Shown here: one piece after another, positions 24,043 through 36,578 of the stretch
Numbering within the stretch: position 1 is the first letter of the stretch
How the letters are laid out: each line of letters begins with the position of its first letter
Origin: Rhabdornis inornatus
Taxonomy: Eukaryota; Chordata; Aves; Passeriformes; Rhabdornithidae
DNA: 64,000 nucleotides
Assembly (NCBI GenBank): GCA_013397075.1
Contig: VWZS01003937.1
Coordinates: 2,904,469-2,968,468, forward strand
Reading direction: 5' to 3'
Position numbers and translations under genes: made by a program
The notes under the pieces: generated by a model
Seen by the model: only the letters and a program-made list of their open reading frames with translations
Told to the model about the DNA's origin: nothing
Database searches by the model: none

Positions 24043-27000
24043 GAAGGGAGGTATAGAGCACAACTTCTAAATTATTTGCCTGACTTCTGAAGGAATAGAA
24101 TGTCTGTACTTCCCATAACTTTGAATGGACCAACCATGTGCTTGTTTGCATTACGTTTGCTGGTGGGAAACATGAAGGTGACAAAAAGCATTTCTCCAAC
24201 TTTGTGGTAAATCACTGCTGTGTTGCAAACAACCCAGACCCAATTTGAGACACAAAAGCAATGATGAAGTACAGCTCTCCTGACAGTGGAGTATAGCTCT
24301 TGTTTTTCCTTTCAAACCATAGACCAAATGCTGGAGGAGGTATTTCTTTGAGAGTTTCCATCACAGACTTCAGACCAGGCCCTGCAGCATGTGGGCATAC
24401 CTGGTAATTGGCTACTGTCAGAGTGGAAGGGGGTGTGGTGTACAACTGTGTGTGCTGTACTGACAATATCTGTGAGTGAAACCAGATTCATGAACATCAA
24501 TGACCAGCCTTTGGAAGTACATGCGCATTTGTACTTTAACCTGGGAGGCATGGCTTATGTTTGACTTATGGATGTTCCATGGCAGCACACTTTCACAACC
24601 TAGCAGAATTTGGTACTTTTTCTTTCGGTGGCAGAAAATTAACTCCCGAGAAGCTTTCTATACAATCAAACTTTTTTACAAGACCAGAGTTTTCTGTTCT
24701 ATGGGGAATTTAATGATTCCACAATGTTGGTTTTTTTGGGCTATTTCTTTTCCATAAGAGATGTTTTTTTCCAAGTCTATGAATTTTCAGCCAAAATTCC
24801 CTTTCCCCTGCTGCTCTGCTCTTTGTCAACTTTATGCTTGGATTCCAGCCTCCAGCAGAGAGATGGAGGCATTTCAAGGATGGGCAGAGTAACTCTTTTA
24901 TGGGTATTATTTGTAAATTGCTCTGGGATGGTAGACACTATATAAATATAGGATATCATCACTATTAAACTGTCCTTCAGCATTCTCTTCCATTTATTTC
25001 TCTTGGAAGTAATATGGAAATAATATTCACCATAAAAACTGGTTGATAACATCTACCGAAACAGCTGGTATCCTGACTTGTTTGGCAGAAGTGGATTCTT
25101 ATATGAAGCTCGACAAATTAAAATGATGGTAGACACTGCTTAAGTTTCTGAACATGTAGTTCAAGTGTCTTTTGTCAACAGATTTTCTGAGTACCTGCCT
25201 CACATCTTCCTGGTCATCAGGAGCTCTTGATTGTATTAAACCACGTGGTAGTGCCTACACAGCTTAGGCAATGTATTCAGCCCTACTCATGCAGTCATAT
25301 GAATATTTAAATGTGTGTGTAGAGACCTTGGGAGTGTAGGTTGAGGGAAAAGAGGGTTTGACTGAACTAAGGGAGAAGCCATTATTTTGCCAGATGTTTC
25401 TTTTTGTAGGGAATGAAGGAGGAGGTAATGGTTTGAGTAAGTACAGGGCAAGCCAGAGCTACAAATAGGGAAGGCAATGTTCACAAAGTGTTAAAGACAC
25501 CTGTTTCTCCCATTAAAAAAAAAGAATTGTTCAGTGCATCCATCATTAACTAGGTTCTTTTTGGATAAGATAGCTATAGCTCTCCTGAGAGTGTACATTG
25601 GAAATATTGTGTCCACGTGTTGGTCTTCCTGTAGGAAGTCTGAGGCTTCCTATGTTAAGAAGCACAGCAAATAAAACATTTATTTTGAGAAAATATCCCA
25701 TCGCAGCCAAAATCCAAATAGGGAGCTGAAGGTGAGCAAGGATGGAGGGACGATTTCAATTTTGGACTTGGTTGATCACAGTTCACCTGTTTTTATCCCA
25801 AAGAAGAGCTGTCTATACAATTCAACTGTTGCTGAACATGGTCTGTTACAAATCCAGACTTGGCTAGTAAAATCTCTGCAATAAAAACATGTCTTTGATG
25901 TCCAGCCCAGTACATAAAACCCAAAAGTATGCTGTTACCAAGGTGAATGGGTGAATGGTTTGGGTTAACATCTGAGCAGTTACAAATGTCACAAGCTTGG
26001 AGAGATTTAAAAAACCAATTGAAACATACACTGAAGCCAGGTTTCTGGTTTAAATTTAAAAGAAATGAAAATATCTAATATATTTTATGGAGTTGTCAGG
26101 CATGAAATTGCATCTTTGAGAGTCTGAAAAGCACTGAGAATTTAATACATGTATCTTAGGTAATGACATACAAATAAAAGAGATAGCAAATGATTCATGA
26201 TGCAGTATACTAAATACCAGACTATGCAGCAGGGGAGATGTATGTCTGAAGATAGCATGTGGCATGATTATGATACTGTTCTTCCTTCTGGTAAGTGCAC
26301 ACTAAGAGAAAAAGTACACATGGCAGATTTACCCTCATGTGAGAGAATGATTCCAGAAAGAAAAGATAGTCACAAACTTTCATCTAGAGAAAAAACATGC
26401 ATGTGCAAGGTTTTTATTTTATCAGATAAAAACCTTTCCTAGTAGAAATTACTGGTTCTTTCTTTCATCCTTTTCTACTTATGAAGGAAAGCAAAACTTG
26501 GTTGGACATGGTGTCTTCTAAAAGATTACAGATATAGATATAGATACTTATATATCCTGTCTATATGCTTCATTACTTCAAAGAAGAGGACATGATAATT
26601 GGAGGCAAGCTGAACCCTATACATTGAAGAGGGAGGTAGGAGGCGGGAAATGAAAAAGAAAAAAAAGAAGTAGGAACAGCACTCTCCTTAAGGATGCAGC
26701 TCTGTTTCCATCAAATCTATATTCACAGGGACTATAAAATTGCAAAATATAAATTAATATATATACTTCATATTTTTCTGCATAAGGAGAAGAATGTATT
26801 TTTTGATTTTTGGGATCAATAGACTTTTCCAATAATAATTTCTCCTTCTTGTAACTCCACAAGAAGATACTAATGGATTATAATATACTCTTTTCTTCAC
26901 AACCATAGTGTACAGCCCAACGGCCTCAATTGCTCAATGTGTTTCAGACATAATATCTTCTGCACAGAAATGCTGAATAAGGGAAAAAGACCAATTTAAT

Positions 27001-30000
27001 AATTCAGTACTGTAAAACAAAGGTCAGGCAAAGAAAAACGGTACCAGGAAAGTTCAGAAAAGCTTAGGGAAATCTTTCTTTGGCAACATCTGAATTTTTC
27101 ATGAAATGTCAGTGGCTGTAGCAGGAAGCCATGTGTGAGTTGTAAGACCACTTGGCTAGCAATATTTCCAACTAGAAAAACAAAATCAAAAGGAATGTTG
27201 TGCGGTGTTAGTAGGAGAAACATGAGGAAACCTCAATATCTTATCCGTTCATGAATGTTTAATTTTGTTGGCTTTAGCAACTCTGAAATCTAGTATATAT
27301 ATCTCTGCAAGTTACAGCAGTTAAAAGAAGGGTATACTAAACCATAAAAGAAAAGAATAGGCTGCTTTGAGTACCAATGTGAGCCAGCACCTGAGAAGAC
27401 AGGGAATTGAAGGGTTTGTGGACTGAGGCAAATTAAAGCATAATCAAGTTCTCAGCATTGTGAGTCTTTGTCCCCCTCTGGTGACTACAAAGCTGCAGAG
27501 GTCTGAGAAGCATTTGGGTTGAAAAGGATGAGGGTAGTTGTTGTTGCTGTTCTATCTGTTTTGTTTTAAATCCAAGCAGGTGCAAGTAATCCTGGACTAT
27601 TCTTGCTGCTTCACTGCTAACAAGCCATACAGGAATATCCTGTTTAATGAATTATACCTGATAAACCTAGTCACAGAGCATTTCTGGCTGTGAGTTGTCT
27701 TTTGTGCCTAATGGGTCTTAATGGAGGTGGAGGAAGGCAGAATCCTTTCTGTGTGGCTAAATTATTTGCTTCAAATGGCTTTTTCATGGATTATGAGGAG
27801 AGTGGATATTGGAATTTCAGAGTCATAGAGGTGCTTTTTTTCAGACTATTGTGCCTGTCACACCTGTGTGCTTGTGGGGTACAGAATGGAACAGCACTGT
27901 GTGCCCGCTCATTCAGAAGGAGGATGATGAGGGTCAGACCTTTTCCCTGGTGTAGCTTTATTGTATCATCTTGCTGAAACACCAGTTATTCTTAGCTGCT
28001 TATTAAAAGCTAAATAAAAAGTGTAGGAAATGAGTATGTTGATTCATGAAAGTACTGATCTGTCCAGAGGTCAAGGTAAGCATTAATAAGCAATAGCCAG
28101 AGTGAAATACACTCTGGACTGAAGTCACCAAAGCTGTGCCTAACTTCTAGGTATCTGTAACTATTGGCCAATGCATTGCTTTTAGTCACCCAGGTATTCA
28201 AAAAATTGCAGAGACAGAGTGCTTCAGAAAAAGAAATACCAAAAGAAAGCTCAGTAAATGGGTATTTGCTGAAAATGATAAGAAAAACTGAGGACTGATG
28301 TGATTCTGAATATCTCCTTTCCCTTCCCTACAGTGCTTTTATTACTAACATAAAAACGAAAAGCCAGACAAATCACTCCTGGTCACAAGAGGTAATGATG
28401 ATATAATTTTTTCTCCCCAGTACCACCATCTAACCAGAGGCCTTGCTTGGGAAAAGTATGGATCTGGAGGACACTTTCTTAGCCTTGTGAATTTTGGTAC
28501 TTCAGAGTGAGGAACAAATGTTTTCTTTTCCTTGGTGGAACTGTATGTTGGGTTCATGGACCTGAAGTGGCTATTATAAACCTGTTTCCCTTGGGAATCT
28601 AAGCTGAAAAATCCATTGCAGATGGTATTCCACGTGGCATCAGCTGAATTAAAGGGTCACTTTTCACCAACTGCTACTAGACTAGTCAGCAAATATTATC
28701 ATCTGGATCTCAAACACTAACCACAGACACTGGTTGGAAATTTTTTTAACCTGCTTCTTTACTCTTAAACTGAATTGCTAGAGTGATAAAAAATTGAATC
28801 ATTTTATTACCCTTGTCTTCACCCTGTGAATATTTATGCAAACTCATCCTCCAAGGAGTCTGTATTTGCCTCTATTTGTTTCTATTTGTAACCACTCTAG
28901 ACCACTTTTAAGATGTGATGTTCCTTCAGTATTTTGGGTACACGGGATCTAGTTAAAATCCCACGACAGAATGAATCCATGAAGTTAGTGGACTCTAGAA
29001 AATATTTATTTTGTTCACTGTCCTAAAGTAAGAGTTGTTTTCACCAATATATATAAACATTTCTAATGGTGCTATGCTAATTTTCATGTATCATCCCAGC
29101 AGTACTGAGATCACCTATACTATCAGCACTGCGTATGTCAGGAGCACAGTGCAAATACATAAATGGACCCATGCCTGAAGCTAAAACTAGCATTTTGAAA
29201 AACACTTTTAAATCCTAGCTTATGTTGCAGAGAGGAACACAAAGTGCAGACCCCTAGAGCTTCTGTTGTATTCACCAAGCCCCTGACTTGGAAAAAAGCT
29301 GTGCTGGAGGAGACTACTGGATTATTGTTAATGTATCAAAGGACATACTAGTCTATCTATTTATCTTCTCACTGAGCCTAATAGGAGGCAGAATTGCACT
29401 TTCTGCATGGCTCTGAAGTGCTGCTGCAGGTCTGTTTGCCTGTCTGCATACGACAGCTGTAGCTTCTGAGACGACTGAAATCCCCCCAAACACCTAATTT
29501 CAATGTATCTAAGTATGGAGAAAGGTGAGAAGTGATAATGTCAAGATCCTTGTGCCTAATTACTAAGTCCAGGAACATCTTTCAGATGTTCAATTTGTGA
29601 ATGGTCAGGAAGGGTTAAATCTTCAGGAATGTTAGAATGATATATCTTTGCACACTCTTTGTGACGGCTTACCTTTTATTTATGGTAATTGGGAAGTAAT
29701 GGTATTCTGTCAGGTCACCTGTGAAACATCTGGCTTCAGTTTTTGCAAAGTAGTGCATCAAAGGAGTTAAAATTTATTTGACTATGTTTGGCACAGGTCA
29801 GAAAACATTTGGCTGTCAATACACCAGGTAGATTTATGGTTACTCATGGACAGAAAGAAAGATTTGAGCAGATTTCAGAGAAATAACAATGCTCTTTTCC
29901 TTTGATAAATGAATTGGATTTTCATTTTTGTTCAAGTCAACTTCCAGCAACAGATGCAAAATACACCTGGTTTTGATGGCAAAGTACAGAGTAATATGAA

Positions 30001-30197
30001 CACTCAAAAAAAAAAAAAAAGGCTAATCTTCTATCCTTTGAGAGGAAAAAATTTTGTTTTGACCACCCTCTATACAGCAGATAAATCAAAAATATTTCAT
30101 GTTGATGGAGTGCCCAAGCTCAAAGTTATGTCTTAGCCAAACCTCTTTCTGAGTACTATATTAATTTACTGTAACTTGCTCTAATTGTAGACAGCAA
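24043..30197. other. Noncoding stretch, nothing firmly recognised
   Basis: This is about 6 kb of AT-rich sequence. Frames at 24212-24551 minus, 24500-24945 plus, 24777-25052 minus and 27690-27977 plus overlap one another on both strands and show no domains. A short perfect inverted repeat lies at 26407-26436. No LINE or LTR landmarks were seen. Confidence 0.5.
26407..26436. repeat. 11-bp perfect inverted repeat, 8-base loop
   Basis: AAGGTTTTTAT and its exact complement ATAAAAACCTT flank an 8-base spacer (26418-26425). As RNA it could form a hairpin, but the stem is short and AT-rich, and I see no sign of a functional terminator or microRNA precursor. Confidence 0.7.
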
Positions 30198-30860
30198 TTA
30201 CAGAATCACAGAATGGTTGAAGTTGGAAGGGACCTGTGGAGGTTATCCGACCCGACTTTTCTGCTCAAGCAGGGTCATCTAGAGCTGGTTGCCCAAGACC
30301 AGGACCTGGTGATTTTTAAATATCTTCAAGGATGGAGACTCCACAACCTCTTTGAATAACCTGTTCCAATGCTGTCACCCTCAAAGTACAAAAGTGTTTC
30401 CTGATGTACAAATGAAGCCTTCTATGTTTCAGTTTGTGCCCATTGTCACTGTTCCTTCCACTGAAAGAACTGGCTCCATCTTTACACTCCATTAGGATAT
30501 TTAATTCATTGATGAGATGTCTTTGAGCTGTCTCTTCGACAGACTAAGATTCCAGATATCCCAGCAGAGGTGCTGCAGCCACTTCACAAGTTTAGTGGTC
30601 TTTTGATGGGCTTTCTCCAGTATGTCCATGTCTCTCTTGTACTGAAAAACCCAAGACTGCACATGTGGCCTCACCAGTGTTGACTACACAGAGAATACTC
30701 GGCTCTCTGCACCCTTGTTGATGCAGCCCAAGATACCTTTGAATCAAAGATATGTTGTTGAGTCAGGTTCACTCTGATAATTTTTTCAATAGGCATCAGA
30801 TCCCCTGCTTTGTCCAATTTCTCATATTTTCTTTTGTCCAGCTGCTTTTTCCTGCATATT
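30198..30860 (-). mobile_element. CR1 LINE, 3' end, 5'-truncated (minus orientation)
   Basis: The plus strand shows the CR1 3' end reversed. It starts with the ACAGAATCACAGAATGGTT terminus at 30200, then TTGGAAGGGACCT, and a CTGCTCAAGCAGGGTCATCT block. The AAGGATGGAGACTCCACAAC block follows at about 30330, then a GTTTGTGCCCATTG block (30432), a CCAGTATGTCCATGTCTC block (30618), a GTGGCCTCACCAGTGT block (30665) and GATGCAGCCCAAGATACC (30719). More diverged matches seem to continue to about 30860. The 3' terminus is well preserved; the 5' limit is approximate. The reverse-transcriptase frame is broken by stops and indels. Its better match to CR1 landmarks suggests it is younger than the copy at 33285. 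Confidence 0.95.
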
Positions 30861-33284
30861 CAGAGCAAATTTAGGTGAGAATTCTTTTGTGTGTTTATCT
30901 GAGTGTGGTTTTTTCAGGTGAAAGATTTCCATTTTACTACATCAAATAATAGGGGATTCCTTCTACAGGAAATATACAAAATTGATTTTTCTTCTTTTCC
31001 ATTTCTACTGTATGCTCAGGGTTCTACTGTACTCCAGTTTCAGCAGTACCTTCATATGCTTGTGCTACAGACTGATCATGATACAGGTGTCAAATAGTGT
31101 TTCTATTCTGCCTCCTCATTAGTGCAGACAGTTTGGGGTGTTTGTAAGCAAAAATACATTAATGGGAATTTATTGGGGTCAAATGAAGGTGGAAGGTGTT
31201 ATTTGTCTGCTGAAAAATATCTTTTAGCAGGTATTCCTCTCTAGTGCATTTACATCTCTAAACTCACAAATATGAGGAATCATAAAGACATTTTTAATCC
31301 TTAAACCATTCCATGAAGTAGCACTGTCTCTGTTGTATAAGAAAGAAAGAAATATGACTGCTCAGACCCTTCCTTACTTAAAAAAAAATAGTTTACCAGT
31401 GTGAGTATAAGGGCAAGGCATAACAGGCAAGGCTGCCTTTCTGTCCAGAGGTAGATGATGGAGTCTGTTTGGAGCAGATCTGATGATTAGTGAGAGTGGA
31501 AGGACAGAGAGGGTGGGGAGAGTGCTGGAGTCTGTGCTAGGTCTACTTGCCCCTGGAGGACTGTGAGGTGGTGCTGGCAACTGATGCCTGCTTCAGAGAG
31601 GACATCTCTGCACACTGGTGCCTGGCTGGCAGCATCAGCAGTCAGCTTGGCTCTCTGGCAGCCTGCACATACACCAGCTGAGCAGCAGTCCATGGCTATG
31701 TAGAAGCACATGTTAGAGGTTGTGCTCCCTGTGCAAGTGGGGCCATCCTGAAAAAATGCAATCTTACCACAGCTCTAGCAGCCATGACATGTGAGACATG
31801 AAGGAAGATTTCAGTCTAAAGTGAAAAAATATGCTCTAAAATATTGAAAATCCTTCAGCTTTTTCAGTGTATATGAAGAATGAAATTTAAGCAAATCTTA
31901 GGCTTACTGATGAGAGATTACTTACTGATGATGAGAGATTATTTTGGAACTCATTACTTCAGTATTGTCTGAAGGCAGTCAGAATTCAGAAGCTGAGACA
32001 AAATTGTCTTGATAGTAATTTCATTTGTGCCATCTCAAGCTCTAGGCTGGTGTTGAGGCCCAAAGTATGAATTTGGTACCTGATGGGAACTGCTTCTCTC
32101 ATTTTGTCAAGTTCACTGACAAACTTGGCCCATGAAAACTAACTCAAAATTTCATGGGGGTATTTGAACACTAGTTTGAAGTCCAGTTTACAGCAGCAGA
32201 ATGCAGGCAAAACTTCATGCATGTTTGAAAGAAATTTTCAAGTGGGGAACTTGAAAACTGGAAATATGTGGTGCAAGACTTCTGGAATTGCTAGTTTGCT
32301 AGCAGTTATATACCAAAAATATTTTCATCCAGTTTTTTGACTAACTTTTATTAGAGTGTAAAGATTAGGCAGAAGTCCTCCTTCTTGCACACTGTGAAAG
32401 CATATGCGACACAGGCAACTTCTACAAAGTCAGGCTGGAGAAATACCCAGGAAAAAAAAGAAGGGTCTAAGAAAAAAAAAAAAAAGGATTGATAAATGGA
32501 GGCCCCAAACCCCAGCTTATTAAACAGTTCAGGATGATGACCTTCAGACTTATGACTTTAGAGAACTATAGATGTTCAGAGGTGTGAAACAGCTTTGTGT
32601 TTTCCAGGATAAATGCGTGGGGGATTGATTGAAGGTAGCTCTAGGCAAAGCAGAAATTACACTAAGGATATTTCATGGAGGCCAAACCCACAACTTTACA
32701 ACCTGTGAAGGGAAGCATAAGACTTCCTAAACACTCTGGCTAGAAATAACTGTAGCTGGAAACATAAGCTGACTAACAGGTTTTTTGCATTAAATCTTAA
32801 GCTATTTGAAAGAGGGTGGTATGAGAATTAAGGCTTGAAGAATTCCCCTAAGGGAGAACACTCATGGAAGAAAAGACAATACTACAATTACTTTAAATAA
32901 GAGGAAAGTAACAGAATTCAAAAGTGGAATTCTTTCCTTGAAAGGAATCTGCTTTGGTCAGGGGGTGATGGAAAGGACTGTAGCTGAAGGGAAAGAGGTG
33001 GTGGCAGGTTGAGAGGAGCTGAAAGGAGAGGGGAGCATCTGGATACCTGGGAAGTCTAATAGGAAATAGTGCCAGAAGGCACTATTTTCTCTGGTTTTAA
33101 CTTCAGTGTATTCTGTGTTGCAACAGATTTACATTCTACCTGGTAGCCATTGATTGCCACATCCACTATGTTTCTGGGTCAAAAGCAAAGAACACACTTT
33201 TGTATTTGCAACCTGTCTTTATCAACCCTTTCATAGGAGGTACTGGACCAGGTGACCCTTAGCTCCTCTCACAGCCAGTCCTTG
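30861..33284. other. Noncoding stretch between two CR1 copies, nothing recognised
   Basis: Frames at 30903-31097 plus and 31374-31711 minus have no domain. The last bases (about 33230-33265, GGAGGTACTGGACCAGGTGACC) faintly resemble a CR1 tail in plus orientation, but this is too short to call. Confidence 0.5.
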
Positions 33285-33655
33285 CACGATCATAGGCTGG
33301 ATTTGTGTTGAAAAAGAACTCAGAAGGTATCCAGTGCAAACTCCTTCTCAAAGCATGGTCTGCTTTCAAGTCAGACTCAATTGTTTCAGAGCTTGACAGC
33401 TGCCAGTCAGTTCTCAAAAATATCCAAGGATGGAGACAGAACAATCTCTCTGGGCAGGCTGTTCTACTTCTTGACAGTTGTCATGGTATAGAAGATTTTT
33501 CCTTAAATCCAGTCTGAATCTCTTCTTTCAGCTTATGTCTGTTATTTCTCATCTTTCCATGCACTGGTAGCTATGTCTTGTTGATGACCTCTTTGTGGGT
33601 ACTGGGATCCTGCTGCTATATCCCTGCAAGCCACCAAAATCCGAAGATGAGATAA
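33285..33655 (-). mobile_element. CR1 LINE fragment, older copy (minus orientation)
   Basis: The plus strand carries reversed CR1 3' landmarks with more divergence than the copy at 30198. They are CTCCTTCTCAAAGCATGGTC (33341), ATATCCAAGGATGGAGACAG (33420), CTCTGGGCAGGCTGTTCTAC (33449), TTTCAGCTTATGTCTGTTAT (33527), and a TGGGTACTGGGATCC block near 33597. The terminal CR1 repeat is reduced to CATAGGCTGGAT. Frames over this span (33259-33517, both strands) are remnants of the element or chance. Confidence 0.85.
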
Positions 33656-36072
33656 CGCTATCAATATCCTACCCTCACTGTGTTACAACACCTAAAGGCT
33701 AAAGGGTACTGTTATCAGCAGTGCAACTTTCTTTATTAGAGCAAGAACTTTCTGAAATGGAGTCACAGACAAAGTGATGCAAAAAAAAGCCAGGGATTTG
33801 GTCTTGCTAAATCGTGGTTGCTTTTCCAGACTTTCATGTTTCTGAAAATAAAATATCACAAGAACTTTTGAAATTTCTGCTGCTTCTTTACTTTTTCCTT
33901 TGGCATCTCAACATTAACATAAAACCAGCTCTGTACATCAGGAATATATTATTTATTAAAATTTGAGAAAAGTAATTTTTAAGGCTTTGTGTAGATTTCT
34001 GAGCCTCAAAAAAAAATAAAAAATATTTAAAGTGGTGAATAGTGCCCATTAAAGATGATCTGAAGAAGTGCATGAAACAGAACCAGCACTAGATTTAACA
34101 TTTTTTTTTTCTGCAAGAAGATTCTCAGAGAGACATTGTATCTACTTCCAAGCATTAAGCACCTACAGAAAATTTCAAAGGCACTTGTCAAGTTTATCAG
34201 TCTTTTGAACATTCTTTTAAACCAAAAGCAGAAAACTTCTGTTAAATTTTATCAGGCATATATTTTGCCAATAAAATCTTTACTAAAAAAAGATAAAATA
34301 TCAAGCCTCAGGTCTTGCGAAGCCGTGTGAAGATGTTTAGAGAAGGTTCAACACAGACTTATTTAAGCAAAGAAAAGGCTGAAGAAAATAAGTCTCACAT
34401 ACAAACTTTTAACCAGAACTTCACACTTTGATAACCTCTATAGAAAGGCACAAACAGAAACTAGAGGCCAGGATTCCTAAAAGTCTCCCTAGAGAGGATG
34501 GACCTGAAGGCTTACAAAAATTTGAATGCCCAGCTCCTAGGCAAAAGCTCCTATCTAATACAAATAAGGAGAAAATTCCAGCTAAAGCCTGTGTGAACTG
34601 CAAGATGAAACAGGCCATGACCCAAGTCCCATCAGACATTCAGTGTACTCTGAAAAGAAAGTAGGAGAGAAATAAAAACACACCCCAAATTGCCCAAACC
34701 TCCTCAACTTCCTTGTAGCAAAGGTATTTCAGCTCCTGCCAAAAATGCTTAAACTTTCCTAGATCCCATCTGTGAGACAAGGACAGAACATAAGGCAAGG
34801 ACAGAACCTGGTCGGGATCTCTGAAGTTATTCATTGTCTTGTAGTTCTGTTTCACTGATAAATTTGAATGTAAGTTGCTGGCAAGCAGACTGGAAAAAGT
34901 ATGTCCCAGGCTGATAAATACCTAAAATACAGGGCCTGTCTCAGACTGCAGAGATGAACTGATTCCAACCATTCTTATGAAAGCAGAGAGGAAAGCAATG
35001 TTTTCTAACCATGAAACAAAACAGGAAAAAAATCTCTGATGCTGGAGAAAAGCAAGGTCATCTTTTCTAAAGAACAGATATTGGGGGGAAGGGTGCTTTT
35101 TTCACTCTGCACCTACTGTACTGACACATAGGATACAAATAACTACTGTCACGATCATATTTATGTCCAAATATTTGCAAGGTCATCAGACATTTTGAAG
35201 TTCAAGGGAATCCACTGAATTAAATATATTCAAGGAATAATTGTGCTGGATCTCCATCCTTAGAACAGTTAGAAGACGGACTACAGACATATTTAATTAT
35301 TATTACTACAGAAATGTTAAGCAGTAATATGCTTTTCAGATTTTTTTCTAAATTCAATTGATAAAGAAAAAACTGAAGGCACAAATAGTCTTTGTGAAAT
35401 CTGCAATAACATGAATTATATATGTGGATATAAATGCAGATTTGCTTGAAGTCTTTGGTAATTTTGCATTTGATATTTAGTTATGCAAATTTTCATTAGA
35501 TGTGGACATATAATTGAACCTAAACCCATGGCTCCAATTGCAGCTGAAAGATTAAAAAAAAAAAAAATCTCTGAATGAGAAACATTAGTATTTTAATTGC
35601 TGGTCATAATTAACTGCACAGGAGCCTCTTGTAAGATGACAAGCCTTCACTTTTGGGGTAAGTGCTCTTTACATTTTTATAATAATTACTTGAATACAGT
35701 TGATTTATACTTTGCTGACTGGCAGAAAATACAATGTTATCTCCTAGATAGAATTAGAACTCTCTGGTGCAACTTAGATTGAGGTAAAGACATTGTCAGA
35801 AGCAATTGCAATGTTTAAAACTAAACAGCGAGTTGTTCAATTACCCATATACATCATGCAGAGGAAATTCCAAAAGAATTTTCAAATTATTTGATTAGCT
35901 AGTGCTGTGGTCTATAGACTTGTTATCAAACATGATGTCTATTTAACTGCAGAAATCAAGTATGAACATGAAGGTTATGAAAAAATCTTAGCAAAATATT
36001 GTGAGGGCATTTTGATCCCTTCATCACAAGTAAATGGCAAGAATGTGTGCCTAATAATCTGAACTAAATCCT
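33656..36072. other. AT-rich noncoding stretch, nothing recognised
   Basis: No repeat family or exon was recognised. The frame at 34428-34664 plus (78 codons, lysine-rich) overlaps a minus-strand frame of similar length and has no domain. A runs occur at about 32470 (just outside), 34010 and 35560. Confidence 0.5.
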
Positions 36073-36578
36073 TGTCTGTGATGATGCCCACAACCCGCTC
36101 AGCAAGGCCATGCAGCCAGCGCAATGCAGCGCGCTGCCAGCTCTGACTCTGCTCAGCTCAGCTGTGTGCAGCAGCAGATCACTGCAGAGGCAGCCACGGG
36201 CAATCCCCATCTCCTTTATCCTTCGAGATCTGCTCCAGCCTTGTCCCAGAGAGCTGATCTGCTCGGGACTGCAAGGTGGGTTTGCTGAGGAAGCGTGGCA
36301 GGAGCAGCACCCTCCACTTGTGTGGAGCTCGGTGCGCACGCAGCAGTCCCTGGCTGCAGACACCCCATCTGCTGGGGGTGGGGGTGCTGAGATGCTCTGC
36401 TGGACGCCATGCCACAGCCAGGTCTTTCCAAAGATCTCGGCAAGTGGTTTGAGCGACACTGAAATCACTGTCCCCAAGGCAATAAAGAATGTGTACTAAC
36501 AAAAGCCCAAAACCCCTGAGTGTGTTTAGTCCTGCTCCTGCTTTCAAGTCACTGTTGTTGTCTCATCCATCACAGACA
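36073..36578 (+). mobile_element. GC- and CpG-rich solo LTR-like element with 11-bp perfect inverted termini
   Basis: The element begins TGTCTGTGATG and ends CATCACAGACA. These are exact reverse complements and supply the TG...CA ends of an LTR. An AATAAA at 36481-36486 is followed by about 90 bases of U5-like sequence, so the direction is plus. The body is strikingly GC-rich, with many CpGs (GCGCAATGCAGCGCGC, GGTGCGCACGC), while the flanks have almost none. This suggests a fairly recent insertion whose CpGs have not decayed, or selection on an island. Several overlapping frames on both strands (122-137 codons) result from low stop density and show no domain. No clear flanking duplication was found; ATCCT before and CCCCT after are a weak 5-base candidate. 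A DNA transposon or CpG island containing an exon is the alternative. Confidence 0.55.
36481..36486 (+). promoter_or_regulatory. Candidate LTR polyadenylation signal AATAAA
   Basis: AATAAAGAATGTGT lies about 92 bases before the element end; its downstream stretch is T/G-containing (TGTGTTTAG, TTGTTG), as in an R-U5 junction. Confidence 0.45.

Noticed and set aside
26407..26436. Hairpin as a microRNA precursor or transcription terminator
   Set aside because: An 11-bp AT-rich stem with an 8-base loop is too short for a microRNA precursor, and terminator hairpins are not expected in vertebrate DNA.
33228..33265. Possible CR1 tail (GGAGGTACTGGACCAGGTGACC)
   Set aside because: The match is too short and lacks the TTCCAACC terminal block.
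36064..36547. Several overlapping 120-137 codon frames on both strands
   Set aside because: They come from low stop density in the GC-rich LTR-like element and show no domain.
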